In this document: positions 53,821-64,000 of the stretch, in pieces
How the letters are laid out: every line of letters begins with the position of its first letter
Numbering within the stretch: the first letter of the stretch is position 1
Source: Porites lobata
Taxonomy: Eukaryota; Cnidaria; Anthozoa; Scleractinia; Poritidae
Assembly (NCBI GenBank): GCA_942486035.1
Contig: CALNXK010000161.1
Location: 1,052,001 to 1,116,000 of the forward strand
DNA: 64,000 nucleotides
Direction: 5' to 3'
The notes under the pieces: generated by a model
The model's input: the letters and a program-made list of their open reading frames with translations, nothing else
Told to the model about the DNA's origin: nothing
Databases searched by the model: none
Made by a program: the position numbers and the translations under genes

Positions 53821-56800
53821 TTAGTAAAACCCAACTAGTTGGTAAAAAATATCGAGAATAAAAAAATTTTAGCTAGTTAAAGCTAGACTTTAATCCTTTT
53901 TCGCCCCCCAAAAGCCCGCGCTTTTCGCTACTAGGGGGCTATAACATATAGCCCAGTAGTAGCTCAACCAATCAGAACGTAGCATTGATAACAGACCACT
54001 ATTTGGATTACTAAACAACAATAGATGAGCTGCTGATGATTTTATGCTTCAAACTAGAAGAACAACACGCCATTGCAACTTAAAAACATGCATACCAACT
54101 TACAGCCGATTATAATAATATTTCCAGTCAGACCGATGATTTCATTGATAATCTACACTTGGACAGCTTTACGTCATTGTATTTAAAAGGTCGCATGTAA
54201 ACACAATTTGTACACATACATAATAACGTAATTTTCAATCAGCAAGGGGGAATTCTCACTGTTATTTTATGATAATTTTCTTGGCAGTTGTGTTTATTTT
54301 ACACAGTCTGAATGGTCTCAGTGAGGAGAAAAGAACTGAACACAAATACGAGAGTCAGTGAGGTGTCTTGCTCTTGTGATTCAACGCCTTTGGTTTGAGG
54401 TAAGTCGAGAGAAGCTATGTCAGGACAAAAGATTCCGCCAATCCGTTGGTCTTAATGATGCAACCCTTACAAAACATAACACCTTAGTGTAAGTAAGGCA
54501 AATATATGGCTTTAGAGAGGGTGAGATGCATTCCTTAGACAACATCTTTTATAATCATCACTTTCTATCGAGAATTATTGTTTTTAGTCAGGGAGTTCTG
54601 TGCGTCGTAGCTGCCATCATGAAGTGTATACCTATTATTTCTTTAAGGGATCAAAAGGACGTGCCAGGCAGGGGAAGGTACAGTACTCTGATCTGATTGG
54701 TTGAAAGCCAGTGGCAAAAACGATGAGCGTCTCCTGTCAGGAATCAAAAGGAAATAACTGACGATAATGGATTCTTCGTCGTGATATTCACTTGTCCGGC
54801 TGACTTTAGATCCATTCATGAAATTGAACGACAATCTACAACAAATGAAAGAGACAAAGTAAACAAGAGACAAATGTAGGGCATTTTAACGATTTAAACT
54901 GATGTTTGTTTATTGCTTAGTCAGGTGGGGAAAAATTGTTGCTTTACAATTGCTTAAATCTAGTTGCTCCTCCAATGTTGGAAAAGGGGGGAGTACAGGA
55001 ACGCACCCCCCTCTGTGAAGAAGCCTTTTTTTCTCGTGTCAGGTTACAAACAAATGACGTTTGTCGAAATCTTTCTATGTAAGCATCCTGTGTCTGTTTC
55101 ATTTCTCACAAAATTTTGGATAAAAATTTGTTGACCATGGTACGTTTGCTTTAGGAATCATATTATCGCAAACATTCAACGTTTCGTATTTCCTCTATAA
55201 AAAGCCTCATTAATGTTATTAAAAGCAGCAAAAATTAGAATTGGTTTCTGTCAGAGCGACTTCTAAGAGTTTCAATTTTTGAAAGCATTTTCAAATAACA
55301 AGAAAAACGAATATGAAAATTAATAGTAGATTTCGCCTTTCCTATAAAGACAAGCAGTGAATTACGATGAAAATAGTTAAATCCTCCGTTAAACGACAAA
55401 TTTGTTTCTTTTAATTGCTTTTTGAAAAGAAAAAAGAGGGGAAGTAATAAGCCTTTGCAAGTTACCAAATTTCTTTTCTTTTCTATTCCTGAATTATCTT
55501 GCACAGTTAGCCCAGACTCTTGTACGCAAAACTCTGCTACTTTTCGTATGACCGCAATTTGAACAAAATAGACTTCGCTTTACATGTAAAATCCACTCAA
55601 AAATGTACTTGTCTGTCGCTGATTAACGTTCATGAGGTCATTCTAAAACTAAATCAAATCTACGTAATTAACTTTAAAATATCCCAGAGAGTAGGAGACG
55701 ATTGAGGAAACGCAGTTTTACTTGTTCATTTTAACGCTGAGCTTTGAATAATTTCTCGATAGCTATAACCCTTGAGCCTTTTAGGGATGCGTGGAGGGGC
55801 CGGAGGGGGGCGTATGCTTGCGTCATGCCCCAGCCTCCCCTCCCCATTATTTACCTTTTTGTATCATCCAAATAGCGGTTGAAACAAGTGTTTCATTTTG
55901 AATACAGTTAACGGGTACAGTGCAGAGGATCCTAAATATCTATTAATAGTAAATTAAACTCATGACCGAGAGCAAAGTAATTATCTGATTTACTGCACCT
56001 TTTTATCGTTTTAGAGTTGTTAATTTCAGTTCACTAAAGTGGCACAGTTATTCCTTGTTTTCATGATTATTTAACAATCTCGTCCACTTCAGTGACCTGC
56101 TTTTTCCTTTATTGAAAATAACATGTTCAAAATAATCGAAAAGGTGCGTTATTTATTGGTCATGATCATGTATCTTAGCTTTACAAGGATTTTTCTGTAC
56201 TTTGCCTGTTTAACTGCTATATTATCGAGAGCGCGTTGTCTCGTAAAACTGCGTTTCCTTTCGTGATAAACCCCTGCTTTTATTACCCATTCATGACATC
56301 ATATCCCCATCCAGTCATATCTCCATTACTTTCCCTTCAGCACAGATACAGTATATTTTTGAGTAGTTACTGAGAAAATTTTCGCCAAATTTTTAGGCTT
56401 AAGGATTTGATGATTGTGATAATCTTTTCAAATGACTTGTTCATGATCTGGGCTAATTGTGCATGATGTGCCATCTTGCAATTAAGGAATGAGATACTGA
56501 ATTATCAGCTTCAGCTTTTTCTCATAAATTTAAAGATGAAAAACAAAAACAAAAACAAAAAACAAAACAAAATCGCGTGCATTCCGTTGAGTTGTTCCGA
56601 GGTTTTTATTGGGGCTGGGTTCAAAACCTGTCCCTTTAGATTTTTTGCCTTTTTTTTAGTTTTTTGGATAGTTAAATACTTCTTATAGCAAGTTGCAGGA
56701 TGATGGTACAAAAATCTTTGAATGCGGAGTGCTGAATTCGTTCTGTAGTCATTGTTGATTTTAATTCATAAAAAAAGTAGATTAACAAAAATAGGATTGA

Positions 56801-57047
56801 AATGAATAATTTTCGTAGTTGATATAAAAAAATAAATGATACAATATTTTGCTGCTTTTAGAATCGTTTTATACGTTTTGAGACCTTTTCTCACAGGATT
56901 AAACCAAGACCTCCCATATAAAATTATTTGTGCAAGGAAAGGAACATAAGGTATAATTCGAAATCTTCAGAACGGTAACTATGAGTTTTTTTATTGATTG
57001 ATTGATTGACTGACTGATTGATCGATTGAATGAGTGATCCAAATATT
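53821..57047. other. Gene-poor stretch with scattered splice-like motifs
   Basis: Possible short exons end at GGTTTGAG/GTAAGT (about 54400) and begin after ATTGTTTTTAG (about 54592), but no reading frame joins them. A CAAAAA-type low-complexity run is at 56540-56572, and ATTG repeats are at about 56992-57040. I see no supported gene. Confidence 0.35.
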
Positions 57048-57221
57048 GAGTGTTTTCACATGACGTCACGGCGGCCATATTGGTGTCCCAAAACAATGAA
57101 ACGACGGCCATGTTGGTGTCCCAAACCAGACCTCTGGGAGTTGAACTGTTTTCTTATGCAAACGCTTTCTTTGTTCCAATAAATTTGCATAGATGCTGGC
57201 CACGTGAGTGAAAACACTCTA
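57048..57221. mobile_element. MITE with GAGTGTTTTCAC ends
   Basis: GAGTGTTTTCACATGACGTC at the left is mirrored by GTGAGTGAAAACACTCT at the right. GCGGCCATATTGGTGTCCCA and a similar CGGCCATGTTGGTGTCCCA lie inside. It resembles the TGACGTCA/GGCCATGTTGG tracts upstream of FEM1 genes 1 and 2. Confidence 0.7.
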
Positions 57222-58020
57222 TAGTTTGTTTTATTAATAGATTATCTGATGGGATCCAGTGCTAGCCCTCATCAGGACAGCCAGTGAGCAATCATTTATA
57301 AATTGCAGACGATTTCCCCATGGTCCATTGTTTGTACTGTAGAAACACTTATTGTTGTCTAGAACTATTTTATTTACTAGTAACGAAGCTCTGAACGTTC
57401 CATAATCTGCCACGAAGTCTCCACCTGCCTGTGATTCCATAAAGATGTTATAGGAGGCCGTTAAACAGAGGTAGGTATCAAAATAGAAAAGTAATATTTG
57501 ATTGATATTGTGAAATGCTTGGCTGTTTGATGAAGTGTTCGATAAATTGATTGAAGGATTGTTTGATTTAGTAATTGTTGATAAATTGAATGATTTATAA
57601 ATATGGTATAATTTCTCCGAATTTAGAGAGATCCTGTTTCTCTTATGCTAGCCAATTATATAGGCGGTCAATTTAAGTCTCCTTAAGTATTATTGAATGG
57701 CCTATTAATTTTAACAACTGAAAAGAATTTCTTGTAGGATTAACTTTGCAAATGCTTAAAATATTTAAGCTAGAGGAGCTCACTGCCTTGAAGTTTCTTC
57801 GTTATAAATTCAGTCTCTTTCATCTCTTTTCTGAATGTCACTCTCTTTCATCATATACCGTACCTAATCACACCTTGTTGTATTTTACAATTTCTGAAGT
57901 TAACATTTTGAGGCTTGTCTTTAATTTCATTTACTATTTGTGGGTTTCGAAAATTGACCACCATGGGTAAAATCGTCTTTATTACTAATCAGTTTCCTTG
58001 TCGTTTTTATTTGTATTTAG
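57222..58020. other. Gene-free stretch
   Basis: ATTGA-rich degenerate tracts occur around 57500-57590. No gene is supported. Confidence 0.35.
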
Positions 58021-58770
58021 ATCAGGAAGCTTGGCACATCGTGTAAGCCATGAATTCTCTCTGTGTGGCAGCTGCCATTGATCCCAATCTGAATGAACTC
58101 TTTTTAGAGTATCGGTAAGCACGTGCACTGTAAAGTATTTTACTTTAAAATTACATTTTTTTCAGAGAAGGAAATAAGAAAGGAAGCCCTATTTAATTGC
58201 CCCCCCCCCTCCCCCGCCCCCCAGGAAGAAGGTGACACGCGCGCTCTCTGAAATAATGAAATAGATTTTCTGTTGCAATAGCCTTTTACATTTGAATCAG
58301 GCGAGTTAATGTTACCACAAAACTCGTTTTGGAATAAGTGAAACTGCTTTAAGCAACAGTTGATTTAAAGATCAGGCAGGCAAGCGTTCTTCAAAACCAT
58401 GGGTGGAGAGGGATAAACTAAAAGGCGAAAGATTAGTTTTTCTACCCTTCCCCTCCTCTGCCTTTCTTTTGCACCTGTCACGAATAGATGCTAAAACTGT
58501 TGAAAAATAGAAGCCAGCATAGGCTAGACAGTATTTTAATAAAACTGGATTCAAGGATTCAATAAAAGAAACAGAATACAGGCTTAAGGTTTTCGGAGCA
58601 ATGAAATCAACGCTTGCGGAAAATCCTAATTTAAATAGGTCGGAAATTCATGTCATAAAGACATTTGTAACTTTTTTCTTTTAACAGCTAGCGGAAAAGG
58701 AGTTCAATTTCAAGGATCGGAGTGCTGTTGGAAGCAACACAACGGACATCTAATTCTTTAACTTCACGGA
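58021..58770 (+). other. Candidate two-exon small transcript
   Basis: After TTTGTATTTAG, a block with ATG at about 58050 reads NSLCVAAAIDPNLNELFLEY up to a GTAAGC donor near 58113. A strong acceptor, TTTTTCTTTTAACAG, ends near 58687, followed by a block open to a stop in two frames. Using the AG in CTAG as acceptor keeps an open joined frame of about 45 codons; using the AACAG acceptor gives an immediate stop. No homology is recognised. Confidence 0.2.
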
Positions 58771-60079
58771 TGATCTCAATTTTTTACACTATTACATTTT
58801 CATAAGGAAGAAAAATTCTACGAATTTGTTTTGACTGTGTAATCGCGTAGAAACCACAATGAAAAATGTAATTTATAAATTACGTAGTTGAATGTGCATG
58901 AACGCCATATGATAGGGAAGTAAGGGGATACTTTAGAAAAATGAGAAAATTTAAATAGCATAAAGGACAACTGGAAACGTTCGAGCAAGTTTAGAACAAG
59001 AGATCAAGAGTGGTGCTTTTAATTCAGTTTTTCTTCGGTCAATTGTAGCGATCAATTAATCTGAAACTTCTGATTAAACTAATGCTTTCTAATACGCTCT
59101 ACTCTTACCACCTTACGCCTAATACAGCCAGCTTAATTAATTTAACCATAACACAATAACTTCAGATGTTCCAGGTTATTTTTCAAACAAAATCATCTCT
59201 TAGTTTTGGTACACAAGGCCTTCATGGTATCCTGGGCAACGTCAGACGTATTCAATAGAAACCTCGGATGGGAAGATGTCCGAAACGTTCTTATCCAAAC
59301 GTCTGGGACGTCTTTTTTCAACGTCTTTTATGCTGATAGTATTCAAATCTTTATAACGAACCAAATTTGTAGCAATTACGTTATTACTAAAATCATAGGC
59401 GACTTAAATGTATCGAGCTTTGGTTTGTATGTTTTTTGTTTGCTTGTTAGCTTACTGGTCAAACGAAGAAGCAGTTAACTCGGAAATTAGTTACACACAG
59501 TTTGATCCGCTCTTCAAACATCTTTTTACTTCCAAAATATTTTATATGAATAACAATTGGATATTTTAGGGACAACAACTGTCTAAAAGGGGGAAGTCAT
59601 GCCCTCTCATGATCTCTCATTTACAAATTTCTTATGTTAGACCACCCTTGTCTGTGACGTCACATCACCAGATTTATCCTATAAAAATTTGTCTTCGTTT
59701 GGCCAGATTTAAATAATTAGGTTTTCAGAACTGATAGATATACGGTAAAATATTAGATGAAAACGCTTGGTTTTTCATCTGTTATATTAGGCTGAGCGTC
59801 GTTTTGAAACCGTACCGTAAAGTATACTTCTTACATGCTTTTATTGGCATTTATCTTTCCGTTTTCTATACATGTTGTTACGGCTTTAATTTGTTGTAGC
59901 TTAAGATTGGCCTTATACCCCCAAAGGTGAGGCCATAGCATAGGTTGGGGGGGTACACGGTCCCTATTTTTCCAATAGTTGGTTTTTCAGGGTTTACGTG
60001 TCCGGCTGTGGCGTACTTATATTTTTGTAACCATTTTGATTCGAGTGAGATAATAAAGTGTATTATGCAAACATTTATT
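58771..60079. other. Gene-free stretch before the satellite
   Basis: AT-rich with no repeat structure I can define. The open frame at 59206-59478 starts at a TTG and lacks support. Confidence 0.4.
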
Positions 60080-63000
60080 GTTTAGATCGACAGTTTTGTT
60101 GTTTGGAATGGCGTTTTTACTATATAGATTATCACCAGACACTTCTTCTAGACTTCTTTTGATCAAAACGAAACAGTTTTCAAATTTCCAGTTTTTCACA
60201 AAAACCATAGGTTAACCCCTTTTGAAATTTTCAACTTTTTGACCATTTGCAAATTAACGCTTTTGCTCTAGAATGACTTGTTTGCTGTATAGAAAATGAC
60301 CGAACACTTATTCTAGACTTGGTGTGCTAAAAAAAAAACTATTTGAAAATTTCCACTTTTTGACAATAAACTGGGTTAACACCTTTGGAAAATTTTGATT
60401 TTGCGAGGATTTCCAAATCAATATTGCTCTCGTCTTAAATGGCCTACTTACTATGTTAAACATATCCGAAGACTTTTAAAAGAACTATTTTGCTCAAAAT
60501 TACTTGACTTATTTTGCGTAAAAAGAAACAATTTTGACCGAAACAATGGGTTAACCCATTTGGAAAATATAATTTTCGGCTATTCAAAAAACGACATTTG
60601 TTTCGTCTAGAATGGCTTGTTTACCAAATAGAAAATCACCAAATAGTTTTTCTAGACTTGTTTTCCTAAAAAAGAAACAAGTTAAGAATATCCCAATTTT
60701 TGCAAAATGTATAGGTTGACCCCTTTGAAAAATTTCAACTTTTTGACCACTCACAAATCGACATTTTTCTCGTCTAGAATGGCTTGTTAACTGTATAGAA
60801 AATCACCAAACACTTTCTCTAGACTTGTTTCAAAATGTCCATTTTTTGACAAAATCCCTGGATTGATCCGTTTGAAAAAGATCTATTTTTTGGCCATTCA
60901 CAAATATGTACATTTTTCTCTTCTAAAGTGCTTTGTGTACTATTTAGGATATCACCGAATACTTTGTCTATACCTAATATGCCCAAAAAAACAATTTAAT
61001 TTTTTTTTTAATTTGACAAAAAAAACCATGGGTTAATCTCTTTCGAACCTTTAATTTTTTTTGCCATTAATTAATCGACATTTTTCTCGTGTAGAATGGC
61101 ATTTTTTACCAAATAGAACATCACCAAACACTTTCTCTAGACTTGCTTTCTTTACAAAGAAATAATTTCAAAATTTCTAACTTTTGACAAAAACATAGGC
61201 TAACCCCTTTGGATAGTTTTAACCCAAGATTTTGGTAAAAATTCAAAATTTTCTTATTTTATGTTTAAGGTCTAAATTTGTCAAGAACTTTTTCCATGAT
61301 TTTGGTCAAAAATTTAGTATTTCCTTATTCTATCGTTTAGGGCTAAATTGGTCTAGAAATACAGTCTGATGATGCTCCAGTTTCTAGACTAAACATTATC
61401 GATATTTTAAAAGTGTTAAAATCCGACTTTTTCCAAAGGGGTTAACCCACGATCTAAGTCAAAAACTTAACATTTCCTTATTTCATGTTTTAGGGCTAAA
61501 TTGGGGTTAACCTATGATTTTGGACAACAACTTTACATTTCTTTTGTATTTAGGAATCGGAAGTTTCTTAAATATGAAAATATCCGAATCTAAAAGTGCT
61601 AAAATCCGAATTTTTCCGGGGGGATTAACCCATGCCTTTGTTAAAAAATTTAAAATTTCCTCATTTTATGTTTTGGGTCTAATAAATGGGTCAAGAAATA
61701 TAGTTTGATGATGTTCAAGGTAGAAACAAGGTGTTTCTAGACTAATTAAAAACAATGGGATAACCTCCTCGGAAAATATAAATCCTTTCGACTATTCAAA
61801 AAACGACCATTGTCTTGTACAAAATGGCTTTTTCACTACCTAGAATATCACCAAACAAAAACTTGCTTTGCAAGAAAAGAAACAATTTTAATAAACTTTT
61901 CAATTTTTGACAAAAACCATGGATTAAGTCCTTTGGAAAATTTTAGTTTTGCAAGGATTTATAAATCGATATTTTTCTCTTGTGGAATGGCCTTCTTGCC
62001 GTGTAAAACGTATCCGAAAACCTTTTTTCAGAAGTATTTTGCTCAAAAATGAAAAATTTCAAAATCTGCTAGGGTTATCCTCTTTTGAAGATATCAATGT
62101 TTTTACCATGAAAAAATTGACACTTTTCTTCTCTAGAATGGCTTTGTTACCATATAGAAAATAACTAAACACTTTTTCTAGACTCATTTTTCTCGAAAAG
62201 AGACAATTTTAAAAGTTTCAATTTTTGACAATAAGCATGGGTTAACACCTTTGGAAAGATATAAGTTATTCGATATTCAACAAACGACATTTTTCTCGTC
62301 TAAACTGGCTTGCTTACCATATAGAACACAACTGAACACTTTTTCTAGACTTACTTTGTTCAAAAAGAAACAATTTTAAAAGTTTCAATTTCTGACTAAA
62401 ACAATGGGTTAACCCCTCTGAAAGATATAAATCATTCGAGATATTAAACAAACGACATTTTTCTCGTCTAAACTGGCTTGCTCACTATATAGAACATAAC
62501 TGAACACTTTTTCTAGGCTTATTTTGCTCAAAAAAGAACAATTTAGGAATTTACCATTTAATGCAAAATGTATAGGGTATCCCCTTTAAAAAATTTCATT
62601 GGTTTCCCAGTTAACAAATCGACATTTTTGCGTCTCGAATGGCTTGTTAGAACATTACCAAACACTTTTTCTAGACTTGTTTTCCTAAAAAGGAAATGAT
62701 TTCAAAATTTCCAATTTTTGGTAAAAACTATAGGCTAACCCCTTTGAAAATTTCAATTTTCTACCGTTAACAAATCGATATTTTGACCGTCTAGAATGAC
62801 CACTTTACCATACATATAATTACCAAACACATTTCCTAGACTTGCTTTTCTTAAACAGAAATTGTCTCAGAATTTCAAATTATTGGCAAAAACTACAGGC
62901 TAACCCCTTTGGAATAGATCAGTTTTTATAACCATACCCAAATATAAATTTTTCTCCTCTAAAATGGTTTGTTTACTCTTAGGAACATTATTAAACTCTT

Positions 63001-64000
63001 TTTTTTCACATAACATGTTCAAAAAGAAACAATTTCAATTTTTGACAAAAACCATGGGCCCCTTTGGAAAATTTCAATTTTTTCACCATTTATAAATCGA
63101 CATTTTTGGTCGTCTGGAATGGCGTTTTTTTACTAAATATAACATCGCCAAACACATTCTCTAACTTGTTTTCCTAAGAAAAAGAAAAATTTCTAAATTT
63201 CCATTTTTTGGACAAAAACCAAGGGTTAACCCCTTTGGAAAAGATCAATTATTTGACTATTTACAAACGTACATTTTTCTCGTCTAAAATGGATTGTTTA
63301 CTACTAAGTACATCGTTAAATACTTTTTCAACACCTAACATGTTCAAAAAGGAACAATTTCAAAATTTTCAATTTTTGACAAAAACCATGGTCTAGCCCC
63401 TTGGGAAAATTTCAATTTTTTCACCTTTTAAAAATCGAAATTTTTATACAAAACCCTTTCTTCAACCTGTTTTCCTAACAGAGGAATAATTTCAAAATTT
63501 CCAATTTTTGACAAAAACCATACGCTAACCCCTTGGCAAACAATTTATTTTTTTTACCATTACCAAATCGACATTTTTATCGTCTAGAATGGCTTTTTTT
63601 ACCAATTGGAACATCGCCAAAGACTTTCTCTCACTTGTTTTCCTAGAAGAAAAATAATATCAAAATTTCCAATTTTCGACAAAAACCCTTTGATAAATTT
63701 CAGGTTTTTACCATTAACAAATCGATGTTTTTACCACCTAGAATGACCCTTTACCAAAGAGAAGATTATCAGACCTCTTCTCTAGACTTGTTTTTTTAAG
63801 AAAAAATAATTTCGAAATCTCCATTTTTTGACAAAAGCCATGGCTTAACCCCTCTGGAAAGAATCGATTTTTTGACCATTTACAAATGTATGTTTTTCTC
63901 GTTTAAAATGGTTTGTTTACTATAAAGTACACATCATTAAATACTTTTTAACACCTAGTATGTTCCAAAAGGAACAATTTCAAAATTCTCAATTTTTGGC
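60080..64000. repeat. Degenerate satellite array, about 160-170 bp per unit
   Basis: The landmarks GGTTAACCCCTTTGGAAAAT, TTTTTGACCATTTACAAATC, TTTTTCTCGTCTAGAATGGC and TCACCAAACACTTTCTCTAG recur in this order every 160-170 bp (for example near 62405, 62575, 62736, 62897, 63224 and 63390). That makes roughly two dozen copies, running off the window end. Segment 61220-61745 is in the opposite orientation with a longer unit of about 190 bp. The frequent small ORFs are by-products of the repeat. Confidence 0.9.

Noticed and set aside
59206..59478. 90-codon plus-strand ORF with a hydrophobic C-terminus
   Set aside because: It starts at TTG, has no homology I recognise and no splice or poly(A) context.
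60080..64000. CRISPR-like array
   Set aside because: The repeats are long, degenerate and contiguous, with no short identical repeats separated by unique spacers, and the DNA is animal.

Overview
The window is AT-rich, intron- and transposon-laden metazoan nuclear DNA with no bacterial or phage architecture. The recognisable genes are four intronless FEM1-family genes. The interspersed repeats (tRNA-derived SINEs, many short inverted-terminal-repeat elements, LINE 3' fragments) resemble those of anthozoan cnidarians, so a stony coral or sea anemone is the best guess; that placement is inference from memory of repeat styles, not a search.

Region 1 (about 1-29 kb) is a FEM1 cluster. FEM1 proteins are ankyrin/TPR substrate receptors of Cullin-2 RING E3 ubiquitin ligases. 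Four plus-strand genes lie at 6735-8861, 13294-15414, 21979-24147 and 27002-28927. The first two sit in a tandem segmental duplication (1840-9175 and 9524-15723). Both copies carry the same LINE fragment, SINE and other short elements, so those insertions predate the duplication. All four proteins end in a conserved BC-box/Cul2-box-like tail, so all could plug into the same ligase scaffold while offering different ankyrin surfaces. Genes 1 and 2 are almost identical in the ankyrin half but clearly diverged in the TPR/C-terminal half. Between genes 2 and 3 is a 3.6 kb element with arms of about 720 bp, containing nested mobile elements and a LINE relic.

Region 2 (about 29-37 kb) has no gene I can support. 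It holds a second copy of a 260 bp repeat, microsatellites, a 1.4 kb nested palindrome (33138-34573) and nested short elements (35232-36201).

Region 3 (about 36.9-53.6 kb) is the most unusual part: five diverged tandem units of 2.5-3.8 kb. Each has the same order of splice-site-bounded exon-like blocks, a long conserved stem, a CArG/TATA-like motif before the stem, and repeated AATAAA modules; most also carry copies of a GGGCGCGCCC palindrome. Units 1/3 and 2/4 pair as a dimeric higher-order repeat. Exon-like blocks rich in a CAGACCA motif bracket the array. I do not recognise a protein here; it may be a multi-exon noncoding transcript, a series of small transcription units, or a decayed coding family.

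Region 4 (about 53.6-60 kb) is repeat-scattered sequence with a few possible exons. Region 5 (about 60.1 kb to the end) is a degenerate tandem satellite of about 160-170 bp per unit, containing an internal block in the opposite orientation.
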